From positions 9,761,956 through 9,825,955 of the forward strand of contig NC_051095.1 in the NCBI RefSeq assembly GCF_901709675.1: 64,000 bases of DNA. The letters run 5' to 3'. Origin of the DNA: Syngnathus acus (Eukaryota > Chordata > Actinopteri > Syngnathiformes > Syngnathidae). The translations under genes and the position numbers were made by a program. This document shows, in pieces, positions 45,541 to 58,400 of the stretch. Every line of letters begins with the position of its first letter. Within the stretch, counting starts at the first letter, position 1. Below the pieces are notes generated by a model. That model worked only from the letters and a program-made list of their open reading frames with translations, made no database searches and was not told the DNA's origin.

Positions 45541-47134
45541 CAGAGCCCACACGTCATATGTACGTATGCACGTGCATGACTTTATTTTCGCCATTTTGAT
45601 CTAACCTTGGATTCATATGAAGTAAAATAAACTGGAGAAAGACAGATATGCTAAAAATCCAGTACAACAACCAGATAAATTAGCATCAAGCTAATCATTG
45701 TGACGTTCTGATTCATACTTCGAAAAAAGACAAAGGTCGCTTCCCCCCTTAGAATTTTACTGACTTCTATACATCGGAGGGCATTTCAAATGAAAAGCGA
45801 AAATGCACGTCCTCCAAGGCGAATGGTATTTATGTTTTGTGCGCAAGTTTTATTTCATTATATCCGCCGCACAGCCCAGTGAAAGCGTTGCTACGCAACT
45901 GGGATTTCAAAAGTACTCGCAGTGCAGTGCCAGGGTCACATTTCAATGTGCGTTGGCAGCACATGATGGACGCTAATCGTGCTGCTGCTTTAACTATGTC
46001 GCCTGGAACTTTCTCGAAATGAGAAATAAGCCAGCCCGTATATAATGTACCTGTGGAAAGGATGGCTTCAGAATAGCGTTCATCATGCGCCGGACACTCC
46101 CAACAAAATCTTTGGAAGAGTAAGGCCTTAACCTTTGCTGCTGGAGTCTGAAAAAAATGGAGTTTGACATCAATGTATATCATTTAAACGTGTAACTATA
46201 GCATCAATTCCAGAGAATGGTCTATGGTTGACAAGCAATTATGAAGCTTTACAGTTGTTTGATTTTGACCTGCTCACGTTTTGAGGAATTCACGGTACTC
46301 TTAATTCAAATCTGCTCAACCTAGTCTCGCTTTTTTGGTAGATACGGTGTTTCTCTTTTAACTTACATAGCTTTTGAGTTGCCATCACTCAGTTTCTGAT
46401 GCCAGACAGCTTCAAGACGCAGCCGTCTGTTTCTCCAAGCTGACAAAATGTAATAAGCACAACAAATAACAAACAGAACTGATAAGATATGACAGATAGA
46501 CGAGAGTCAGAACATGCTAAATTGCCTGTTTCAAATCTTGACATTTCAGCTTTCTCACCTTCGCCTACACTCAGCAAATTTTGCTTATCATCGCTCCCAT
46601 ACGTAAAACAGATGAGAAGCTAAATAATCACGGTAGAACAAAAACATTCAAGTCGGTTGGCTTCTTAAGCAATAGCATATGAAAAAAGTCATCTTTGTCT
46701 AAAATATATTACGGTAAATTTAAGCAATCGGACATCTTGTTCGGAACTTTCCGCAGAAACATTAATCACAATAAACAGATAGTGTAATAAATTGAATCAA
46801 AATAACATTTCAATCCAATCTGTTTTTAAATGACATCCATCTTTCTATCTATCCATAATAGAAGCATTTACGCTAATTAAGTTGCTTTGTGTTGAAGTGA
46901 GACTCTGAAAGGTGGAACCAAATACTGTATCACCCCTTTGACGTGATGTCTTGTTTGCACAACATGGTTGCGAAGGGAAAAAACATCCCTCTAGGTGGCA
47001 CTGTTTCCTTCTTTGTGGGTAAAGTCCTTGGCTGGAATAAAGCCCCTCCCTGTGCACTCAGCAGGCTGCCATGAAGCAATGAAAAGGCCCATGTGACATC
47101 AGAGCACCTGCATTAAATCAAGCTGGTGTGAATC

Positions 47135-47137
<3 letters not shown>
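45541..47137. other. Gene-free stretch
   Basis: The longest open frame (45830-46183, minus) lacks recognisable homology and splice context. Nothing else is supported. Confidence 0.45.

Positions 47138-47187
<50 letters not shown>
47138..47187. repeat. (GA)n microsatellite
   Basis: About 24 uninterrupted AG dinucleotides. The flanks on both sides are high-complexity and resemble a conserved non-coding element (see findings). Confidence 0.95.
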
Positions 47188-47190
<3 letters not shown>

Positions 47191-47876
47191 TAAATGCATC
47201 TTTCTGGCCTCTGTTAACGCCATGTTGTCATCCATGGCAGAGCTTGTTTAATTAATTGCACTTGCTGTAATGAACACCGAGCTCCCCCGTCACCTCTCTC
47301 TGATCCCAACACAGGTTGAAGATAAGGCAGCGTTGTGAAAGGGAATCAATTAATACAATATGTACATACAGAGGGACAGCAAGAATAGTTAGTAGTGTTT
47401 TAGGGCACAGAAAAATGTATCAATAAATAGGCTATTCAGAAGCAACTGAGAAAAATAAAACAAGTAAAAAAAGAACAACTCTTAACAAATCAACTCCAGC
47501 AGGTCGGTTTATGACCAAACTTCTTTGAGGGATTCAGGTGCTACCTAGAAAGTGTTTAAAAATGTATTTAAAAATTCAACACTTTAGCCCCCCAAAACGA
47601 TTAGAGTGAAGAAAGCAGATGCCGCAGGCTTGCCTCTGGATACTCCAGAGAGTAAACATGTCCTGCGGTGGTGCTTCTGACAAAGACAAATGGCCATCTC
47701 TTTTCTCTTGGTTTTAACCCTTATGCTTCCCACTTCATAGTCTAAAGATGCTCTAACTTAGTGGTTATCAAACTAAATAAGGTCAAGTTTTTTTCAGAAT
47801 AAAAGACTCATTACTACAGTACATTACGTATCGCTACCCAACTAGCTAGCGAAAGCTCGCCAGCTATATAGCTAGC
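47188..47876. other. Gene-free stretch
   Basis: No coding exon is recognised. The first ~130 bases are the right half of the CNE-like block discussed in findings. Confidence 0.4.
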
Positions 47877-47980
<104 letters not shown>

Positions 47981-50037
47981 TTTTAAGGGATCCTTGATAA
48001 AAAAGTTTTTTGTAAATCTCTGCTAATGTACTACCCCTCTTCAATGAAATGACTCTACCATGAGTTCACAAAGGTGCTTTTGGGTTTGAACCACTTCAAC
48101 TTTCGACCTCAAAGGAGTCAGACTCCATGCAGTCATCCTGGTCCCGGGCCAACCTAACAACCCATAAAGAGGGTTTGGCTTCCGAGGTATCTCCGGACCA
48201 CTCGGCGAGTCTTTAACGGGCCTTTTGAACTGCTGCACATATTTAAACAGGCAGCGTTTTCCAGGTCACAGCCGCAATAATAAAAACAGGCTAGAAAAGC
48301 GGAGTTGAAAGAAGGTTTATTTAAGGCAGGGTGTTGTCACGTCTGAGCTGCTGACTCACTCACCAAATGGTCCATTTCAGTCAGTTTATGCATTTAAGCA
48401 GTCACGGAGCTTTACACACAAATAGTAGGCTATGCTCTAATAAACACCTTGCCTCTAATAGAGGCCTGGCTCTATCGGAAGTGGATTAATACATAGAACT
48501 CAAAATATTTTGATAGTACGATAGAAGTAGAACCATGAAAAACAAGAAGTAGTCATTTTGATTTTAGGCTAATTTTGAAACTGATACCGTAACTTTACGA
48601 ATTTGAAAATCAAGCCCTCAAACCCTGTTTGACATAACACCAAGAAATTTCACCAAAATTAAAAGTGGATTTTGTACTAATTTCCACATTCTTCTGACGG
48701 GTTTAAATAATCTCAAATTCAAATTGTTCAGATTAATTTAGTCATTTTGTTCCCAAATCACACAACAAAAGCACTAAGTTATTCTTTGAGGAATTTATGT
48801 ATCTTTCAAGCCCATTAAAATTTTAATATATGTAATATTAATACTAATACTATTAAATTGTTGCAGGTATTCAGTTAAAGTAGAGCTGGTATCTGCAAAA
48901 AAAAAAAAATCAAATATGGCACCCACTCTTTAGTGCCTCAAGAACCTATTTTACTCCATTTGAAGAGAATCATGAGATTTTAATTACCCTCCAGGCCAAC
49001 GATGTGAGCCGAATGAAAATAAACGTCTGGCTCGTGTTTGATGTTGAAAAAAATGTTAGTGGCTGAGAAGCTGCGAGATACCTCAGGGGTGGTTGCCAGG
49101 CAACCGCCTCCATAGTCCGTCTCTGATATATGATCTCTAGAAATGATATCCCCAACATGGGAGTGAGCTTTTCACTTTCCTCAAATTGTAGCGGTTTACC
49201 GGATTGGCTTTGGATTCATAATTCACAACATACATAAACAACAACGGATATGTTGATGTACGACAAGTTGCGCTCGAGGTCTTTGTGTACGCGCGTAACT
49301 CTGCCTCCAGTCTCCTCCCTTGGGTGCATGGAGATGTCTGTTGCCATGGCAACAGCATCACAGGCAAATTGAAATAGTCTGGGGGAAAATGGGCTTTTCT
49401 TGAATGAAGGAAAACACATTTAAGATGAATAATAGTCACACTAACTCTCAAAGGATGAATATTGTTGATCGGTATTTTAAAAAGTGTTGTTAGTTGGGCA
49501 ATGTTATGAGAAAATATGTTTTATTATTCAAAATTAGTCATCTTGCAAAATGTGAGAAGTCTGCAAAATGTGAGAAGTCAGTTACAATATTTGAATGTAT
49601 TTTGATTTTTTTTTAAATTCTATATTTATTCTTGCAAAATTACTAATTTTTTCAGTGTCACATTTAAGTGTAATTTAAAATAAATTGTTATAACTTTATT
49701 GATTTAAATCACTAATTCAATTATGCATTTTGGACTCGCAGTTCTTTTTCCAATCTTCGGACTCTATTTGTATAATCTAAAATAAACTTGTAGTTTTAGA
49801 ATTTATTTTACACATTTTAGTGCCCTAACCTTTTGTAACAAAATGAGTTTTGCGCTAGAATTCATTAATAAAAACATGCCTTGGCATAAGTTTACCTTAG
49901 TGGCATGCTCTGGGTTCCTTAACACAGTGAGGGAGACAGGAAGTGCTGTCTCATTAAAAGAAAACACCTCTTCAGGCCCTGATGTTTTTATTGGCCGCAC
50001 CGCTCTTATTTTGCATGATTACGAGCTGGAAGTGGAA

Positions 50038-50068
<31 letters not shown>

Positions 50069-51283
50069 TGCATGTGTGTTCACCTTTGATTGCAAACTGA
50101 GTCCATGTGTGGGTTTGAAGAGCGTAAATAGGAGTTTGTCGTGCATGTGTGTGTTTGTGTGCGTTTGTGTCTGTGCACGTCCACTCTAGTGTGACTCACA
50201 CAGAGGCAATTGGACAAGTCCAGACATGTCGAGAGGAAAATACATCTCGAGTCTGCTAGGTAAAAAAAACGTTTTCTCTCTTTTTTTTAAGATTCTGGGA
50301 ACGATAAACTGAAATGGTCCTGGTTGTGTCGTTTTGATTAAATATTAACATTTTTTATCTTAATGCAATATAAGTGGAACTTGAGAGATAAAAGTTGTAA
50401 GAAAATCTAAGAATATAATTCAATGGGATTACTGTGAGATGAGGGACAGCCATGTCCTTGAAGCAGCTATAAATTGTGCAGGCTTGCAATCAATGGGAAG
50501 CAGAACTTTTTAACATTTGCTGCTTGGTGGGATGAATCTTGCAGTGCCAGACATTTTGAGAAAGCATGCACATATGCATAGTAAAGAATTGTCTTTAACA
50601 TTCAGATATTTTGCCATTCCCACTGTGTCTGCCATACCCATTGTCTCTCTCTCTCTCTATATTGTTTGGTGGATAATTTGCTGCCTCCTGGTTTAATTGT
50701 TCCTGAGCACTTGACAAAGTTACTTGTCCTTGAAACCTTGCATGCCATTGTGTGATGGTGAAAATGGTTAAGGGGAAAGGTGTAGATTAATTGAGGTCAA
50801 TTGGGCTCATTTATAGACTTTGGATGATGAAATGTTGGGGAGGAGTTGAGTGGCTTTTATATTAATCGCCTATTGTGTGTGCAAGGGGAAAAGGCTTCTA
50901 GTGGAATGGCATCACGCCACAATAGCAGAGACGCTTTCATTGTGCAGCATCTGTTGCCTTCCAAACGCCTGCCAGGGAACACATTAGACGAGAAGATAAG
51001 AATTTTAGCGGGGACATCGACAAAAAAAGTATTGTTCCACAAATTGAGAGCATTCTACCTTTTTTATTTTAAATGATTAAAAAAAAATCTAAAATAAATG
51101 TTAGACTAATTGGCTAGTAAAATTGTTTTTAAACATTAAAATATTGTTGAACATATACATTTTATGTTGTTATTGTATGTTGTCTGTATATTGTTTGTTG
51201 TTAAAAAATGACTTGTTCATTTCTATATCTCTCCCCAACTTTACCATTTCCATGCATGGCATCCACAATAAGAAATGAAAGAC
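47981..51283. other. Gene-free stretch downstream of pdgfc
   Basis: AT-rich sequence with no recognisable exon. A (GT)n-type array with interruptions lies at 50038-50080. The open frames at 49137-49451 (minus) and 50846-51076 (plus) look random. Confidence 0.45.
50038..50080. repeat. (GT)n microsatellite, interrupted
   Basis: About eleven GT units followed by GTATGTGTGTGCATGTGTG. More scattered GT-rich sequence continues to about 50180. Confidence 0.9.
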
Positions 51284-51289
51284 TTTATT
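51284..51289 (-). terminator. Candidate poly(A) signal of pdgfc
   Basis: Reverse-complement AATAAA (tttatt on the plus strand) about 1.15 kb after the pdgfc stop. It is the last clear signal before gene-free sequence. Other AATAAA-like words occur in between. Confidence 0.35.
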
Positions 51290-52441
51290 TTCAGAATTTC
51301 AGTACAATAAAATAACAGTTGTAGAGGGAGAGGAGACAGTAGATAAATAACTGAACATGAGTGAATGAAAAACACATTTAAAAAATTATACAGGCAGAAA
51401 ATGGAGGCGAATCTATCTGTACAATGACATTAAATGTTAAATGTCTTTTTTGCCAAGGAAATAAATACTTGAAATGTGTAAGTGACTCAGATGAAGCAAC
51501 CACAGTCTCTTTGGTAGGAAAAAAGGCACCTCAGCAAGGAAAAGAAATGCAAAAGGAATATTTACACACGAAGGAGGCTTTTGGATTATCAAAACCCACC
51601 AAAAGTATTGGAACCGTCGGGCTGTGTTCTTTATCCAATTCTATTTTACAAAAATATTTTAAAAAGATTTACATAATAAAAGACAAATATCCAAATTGTG
51701 TTAATTTAAAATTAAAAACCTATAATACTCGACTGAGGGGAAAAAAATTTCTGCACACGTGCCCACACTCATAACAGTTGCTCCACTCAGAATTAGCTGA
51801 TCACATTCAAACTCGCGTTAAATGGGAGTCACTGCCACTTAAAGAACTGCTCATTGACCTCATATAAAGTTCAGTTGTTCTAGTAGGCTTTTCCTTCACT
51901 CCATTATCAGAAAGCGCCTTCTAGAACATCCGAACTTCATTTGCATTTAGTCAGAGGCAACAATTGTCCAATTCCAAACACAACCACATCTCCAGTTATA
52001 AGAGGTTGTGCACACATGTGCAACCACATTTTTTCATTATTGGTAGAAAAGGTTTTAAAATTATTTGTCTAGTTTTTAAATTTGTGTGAACAGGGGTGTG
52101 TCACCTTTTTATATCCACTCCAGTCGTGGCGTTTTCATTTATTTACTTTTTATTTAATATAAAAAAAAATGCTGATTTCAAGGCAGTGTACGCAATAATA
52201 AAGGGGTTTCAATACTTTTGGAGGGGCAAGTGTAGCAAAAGCACTTGAACAAAAGAAGCTCCCATTTTCCATGACACTATCAGCCCCCAAAAAGGTGAAG
52301 AATAGGCAAGTCCTTATCTCAAATTGTCTTCTAACACTCCAGATAGTCGGGTGGAATTTGTAGTCTCAGTATTTATTCCACGACGTTCCGGAGATTGAAT
52401 CCGTCCCCATCTTGGTTTTACTTTCTTTGTCCAATTTGGCG
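51290..52441 (-). other. Probable pdgfc 3'UTR
   Basis: AT-rich sequence between the pdgfc stop and the candidate poly(A) signal. The 116-codon plus-strand frame at 51424-51774 is Lys/Ser-rich, AT-driven and unlike any family I know, so I do not call it a gene. Confidence 0.4.
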
Positions 52442-55400
52442 TTAATCGTGTCCGACGGGTGTGCTATTGTTGGCGTTATCGGCGTCCTTGCACACGCACG
52501 TGCACTCCTCATGGTGCTCCAAGGCCACGTCGGTCATGGACTTCTGCAGGCCTCGGCCTCCGCTGCGGTGCTTCAGCAGCAGAACCTGATGGAGTGGGGG
52601 CATCACATATTTAGACATATGCACAAACATTGCTGCTTGTATCCCACAGTGGGTGCTGCTGTTTTGGTTAGCAACTGATTTCAAATGCTGTCAAATTTTT
52701 GATAATTGTAATGTTATATTTACATTTACATTTTAATTGATTGACTTACTAATGTGCAGTTGAATTTAGAAAATAAAATTTTATTTTCCAAATTATTTAA
52801 AGTATTTCAAATAGCCCCTTTATTTATCACATAATGATTTAGGTTGAATTTAGTGCTATTTTTTTGTTTAGAAGCACTGTATTAAATTATATTTTAATTA
52901 TCACAATTTGTTGAACACAGACATTTTAGTAGTAGTTTTTAAAGAAACACATCTTATTTTCTTATTTTGAAAGTACAATCATTCTAAATTATTTTGACAA
53001 CAATTTAATCAGTTAGATGAATACTTAGAAGCAAAAGTCACATCTATATAACTTGCATTATGTTACAAGTGAAACTGACAACTCAACATGGTTAACAAAA
53101 GTTGTAATTTAACCTCATGAAGAGGTAAGTGAATAATGAAAGTTGTTAGCGGGGGTCAAATTGAGCCGTAAAACTGATGGCTGGTTGTGATAAACAAATG
53201 CAACAAGTAACAAGAGTTTTAAAAAGACATTTGGCCAGGACAAGACTGGCTGATTCATTTCTTTGCGGCTACCTCGTGGTACTTCTTGGTGACGCGGGCG
53301 GCCTGGCACTGGCAGTCGTAGCAACGGTTTGCACAGCAGGCGCAGTTCCCGCCGCAACGCCTCACCAGAAGGCAGCTGGGCCAGAAAATGGCGTCTGTCC
53401 GCTTGAGCTCCTCACGCAGTGACACGGAAAGGTTGCGTGGCGTGCAGCTGTACAGCTGAGCTTCCTCCCAAAGCAGGTTGAGGTCAGCTCCTCCTTGGGG
53501 GAACAAAAACAGGAAGATTCATATCGTTGACAGTACACTGATCCTCCACCAAATCAGAGATTGAGCAAAAATGTTTTTAAATGAGTTTTTACAGTACAAT
53601 AATCTTATTTGATCTCAATGTTCCTTAACCAAGTTATCTATAAACTTACCCCTGACTTTCTTGTTATGGATGAAGGATTTGCCAAGAACGTGCCACGTAG
53701 GTTTATATAAGTCGTCCATGTCCAGCCGCCAGCGCTCGGGCTCCAAGTATTTCATCACCTCTTCCACCGTCCGCAGGCCTGACACGGCGGCAGACAGCTC
53801 CTGCAGGTCCGGAGATTCGGCTTCTGCTGGAATCTGAAAGGAAATGAAGGTCAATAAGAATGTCGGACAACCAAAAAGATCAGAGCAAATAGTATGTAAT
53901 TATTGGCAATTCTGTTCTTTCATTTTTTTTTTTTATAAATGCATTTACAAGATCAAATTTCTTGCGTGACCTTTTCTGTATTGTTTGGTAATTTAACCAA
54001 AAAATGAATCCGATGTTACATTTCATACATAATACAAGATTTGTCCGCTGTGTCGGCTTTCTGCTAGGCACTAATCTGGCAGGAGTGAGCCACATTAGTA
54101 CGCAACGACAACATGGCTGCCTTAGGTGAAGAAGAAATGCTTGGGGCGGGGTTCGTGTTTTATGGCGCATCATCAAATTCTACCACCATGCTGTGGAGGA
54201 CCAAATCTCAAATGCTTAACAAGTTTGTATTGCCTATTTACCCATATGTGGGTCAAATTTGCTTGCAAATGGACATGCGCACGAGGATAATGTGCCTTCA
54301 TAATCGCAAAATCCAAATTAGCCAAAAGTGGCTACTTCAAACCAAACAAGCAGACCTCCTGTTTATTTTCTGGCATGACGTCTTGAGACTTTTTTTGTGG
54401 GTCTACTCATGATAGCCAAGCCAACCAAAATGTATCTTGCAAAATCCAACAGGGCATGTGTTTTCAAACCCAATTCACAAAACTATCCTGTTTCACAGCA
54501 GGTCATCAAAATCATAGACACGCTCACCAAATTGCACTTTGCAAAGTGAAACTAGCGTTGGAGGCTGAATTTGAGATTAGCTTTCTGTTATTGCCATTGA
54601 GCGAATGTGAAAACCACCTTCCATCAAGTCACATATTTACGTTCAAGAATATAAATACCAAAACCACAAATGAATTCCTCAGCTGTCTGAGGTTAGGATG
54701 GATTTCAGAGTTATTTATACATTTATTTTGAGCTGTGAATCAAAAGCGTTATTTTCAACCCCTTTTAATACAGATGAGGTGAAGGAGTCCTGTAGCATAC
54801 ACAGGGTGGGGTGGCCAATGGCCATCTGCCTTAACGATTAGTTCAACGTTGTACAATAAAGCAATCCGGTCAACGAGAATGCCAGAAGTGATTCAATTGT
54901 AAAAATAGTGCCTGTAAATGAAATTTTAGTTAATATTTGCAGTTGTGATTTGAGGGACCATTTTCTTTGTGCTTCTCCATTTGGCTTTATGTTCAGTGCA
55001 ACTGATTTCTATGGGGGCAAATTCGGCCTGGCAACAAGAGGTTGCATATAGATGAATATGTTAATTTTACTGGTTAAAAATAAATAAAAGAAATGCATGT
55101 TAAATTTGCTCATCGGGAAAGCAAAAATAAAATTGAAGAAAAGATATTGTCCAAATAAAAAGCAATATACAACTATAGATAAAAACAAAGTTGTATTTTA
55201 GATACTTCAAAATAAGAATTCAAAAAAATCAAATAGCAAACATGTAAGATCAATTAAAATTGATATATTTGAATACATGTAAAACCCAAGGACTACCGTA
55301 TTTTCCGCACTATAAGGCGCACCTAAAGACCTCAAATTTTCTCAAAATCCGAAATTTCTCCAAAATGCCCTCAGGTGCGCCTTATATATGGACCAATATT

Positions 55401-58400
55401 GAGCCACTACAGCAGGCGTGTCCAAAGTCTGGCCCGCGGGCCAAATGTATATATCTTATATATGGACAAAGTTTTAAAATGGGCCATTCATTGAAGATGC
55501 GACTTATAATCCGGTGCACCTTATATCTGGACAAAGTTTTAAAATGGGCCATTCATTGAAGATGCGCCTTATAATCCGGTGCGCCTTATAGTTTGGAAAA
55601 TACGGTAAAGCAAAAAAGAAACAAACAGAATGAAACAAATTTTTGTTTTTAACAATACACATGCCATCACACAGCCTTCATCAAATCACATTTCATGTTG
55701 TTTTTAGAATTACCTATCCTTCTCTTCAGTTTCCGCTCTTTCCCACATGGATTAATGCATGTGCACTAAACTCCTATATATTCTCCTGGGATTGCTCCTT
55801 CATAGGGGTGCCCCCCCCCAAAAAAACACAACAACATCTGAGGCCCATCTGTGCAGTGGCTCTAACGAAAGCAGCTCGTTAAGAAACCTTACAGTGTAGC
55901 ATTTGGTTTCGCCGGAGCCTCGCTGAGATAAATCGACACGAGCGTGGAACACCGACAGATCTTGGCAGCGAGTAGCGGCAGTAGCGCGAGCGGCAAATTG
56001 GCCCAGCCTTGGCAGAGTCCAGCGACTGGAAGTCATTAACAGCCTATGAATTTTGACGGCGCAATCCTCCCCCAATTAGCGGCGGCGTGCTCCCTCGGCC
56101 AGCGAGGCCCGCTGTGACTTCTAACGGCCGCCAATTAAGATATAAACGCACACGCAAAAGACCTCTGTTGATTTGGAAGGGTATCCCCTTTCATAGACGA
56201 TCGAAAAGATGCAGGAAATGGACGAAAAGAAGCCTGACGTGGCCTCTTCAAACCAACATGGAAGACTTCCTGTGCATTTAGGACATGGATTTCTGTTTTT
56301 GTCACATGGTAAATTTCCCTGCCAAAATGGCTCCTTTCAAAATCAATTCCACATTTCAATCTCTCGGAAAATGACAACAATAAGACTAAAATTGCTTTTG
56401 TTTGTTTACTCATCACAGCGCATTTTGCGACGGCCGTGTTACCACCGCTTACGTTTATTTTGTGCCGACTGAAATGATGACGACTCGTCAGGAAAGGGTC
56501 TATTAAGACACACGTGGACAACTTTCTCTGCCGTTCTCATGCTTTGGCTAACCACTTCTCTGCAATCCGCTTCGCTTCCATTAAGCCACAAAGTCTATTG
56601 TGCGTGAAATCATGTGGCTTGTGTTGTTGTTTTTTTCCCCTGCACTGTTCACAGTCTGCAATTGAGGTTGGTGTAAAAACAGACTCTGCAGTTTTATCCC
56701 GCTAACTTCTGCCTGCACGGAAGGGGAAATGGCTGACATGGATGTGACTTGCACGGAGTAATGAAGCGTAAATACCGAGACTTAAAAAAAAACATGAATC
56801 AGTTTTCCTAATGTCTTCCATCCCCCTATAAAAAATTCCCATATATTCGTGGTTGCTTATGCCCAAATTCACATATTTAGGGATTTTATTTAACCTCCCC
56901 TCACTAAGTATTATTTTGAGGCGCTTCATTTAAACAAAAGTGGTGCTTTGCTACCATGTTGTAGCACATTGGTTCCAATAAGCTTTGTTAAAGTGAGTTG
57001 AAGTGCTTCACTTTGACAAATTAGTTTTCCGCTGCATTTAAGAAACTATGTTGAGCTCCGTTTAGCCAAATGTAACAGTCCGTATTTTTTTAAGAGTTGA
57101 ATTAGTACCAGAATATCATCTTATACACAGCATCTGACCTTCTGCTTAAATACTGAATGACTATTTTATTTGGTCTGAACTTTTACCTAAGTTAAGGAGT
57201 TAAGTCAGTACATTTACAAGAGTATTATTTTACACAAGTACCAATGTGTGACTACTTTTGCGCTAGCTTCAAATGTTTCTTCCTCCTCCTTCTCTGTGTT
57301 TTAACAAGCCGACTGCCAAAAATGGCTTCCTGTCAATGACAGAGTGGCTCTTGATGGGCCCCCGTGTGGCTTCCTGCGGGTTCCGATAGCTGGGAACAGA
57401 GCGCCGCTGTTCCACCGCGTAAGGTTCAAAGAGCAGACAGAAGGGGGAACATTTTCACAAGGGCTTTGCCCCTGAATGTGACTCGGAAGTTGGGGACGTT
57501 TGGTTGGTGGGGTGCCCAAGATCGGTGGTAGTGGTGGCTGATAACTGCCATCAAGTATAAATAATAAGTAGAAATAATAATGGAGCAATTAGAACATCAA
57601 CGCAAAAACTGTCGCACAAATAAAAATTATGACTTGGAACGTCATTTTGCTCCAGTTTTTATGATTGCAAAACAAACACGCTGTTATGAAGTCATCACGC
57701 ACAAAAACAAAGATTGTAAGAAGCAACAGAATAAAAAATAAATAAATAAATAATTCACACCATGGTTGTTCACGCATGGCATAATTGAGTGTCACTTTTC
57801 ACCGTTTCATTGAACCCAACACATTAGCGACCGGTTATTATTAGAGCCTTTTTATAGCGGTTTTCACCCCTGATTATAAACGACAGACGAACCATTGTGA
57901 CGTTGTTCCATGTTGCTTTATGACTTGAAGAAAGGTGAACGGAAAGGTCGCTCGACACTATTAATCTCGCAATATTAAGGTGTGAAAAGAAACAGTGGCT
58001 GGATATATATATATATATATATAGTGTATATCAGAGCTAAAGATAGAGAGACATTAGGATGGGATATTACTTCAAAACCATGGACAATTTAAAAAGTACT
58101 CCAGTTCCTCTTTATCCCCCTTTCATTTCAGGAGTCCCAATGAAAGCTGTGCAGGGGTCAAGGACCCTCGACGAGACGCTTTATTCCCTTCACAAGGTCT
58201 CCGCTTTCATAGGGAACAATAACCTTTGGATCATCTGGATGGAGAGTCGATAAGGGCGCAGGTGGAAGACATTAAAGGTAGAGCATGTTGGAAAAGTCCA
58301 TTTCTTGCTTATTTGTCCAAAGAAAAGCAAATAGAAAATCAAACTGTTTAGCTGATAAAAATGCTAAAATAAAAGATCAAAATGTGAGTAAAAGTACAAA

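Noticed and set aside
45830-46183. 117-codon minus-strand open frame
   Set aside because: No homology I recognise, ordinary codon usage for random sequence, isolated in repeat-rich DNA. A BLASTP hit or RNA-seq coverage would be needed to revive it.
49137-49451. 104-codon minus-strand open frame
   Set aside because: Low-complexity composition and overlap with a second frame in the same place argue for chance.
51424-51774. 116-codon plus-strand open frame
   Set aside because: Lys-rich reading driven by A-rich DNA, antisense to the likely pdgfc 3'UTR, with no known family.
54113-54412. 99-codon frame with a Kozak-like CAACATGGCTGCC start in pdgfc intron 3
   Set aside because: The start looks good, but the downstream reading has no family match and AT-rich codons. 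The ATGGCTGCC word may be only a YY1-like site.
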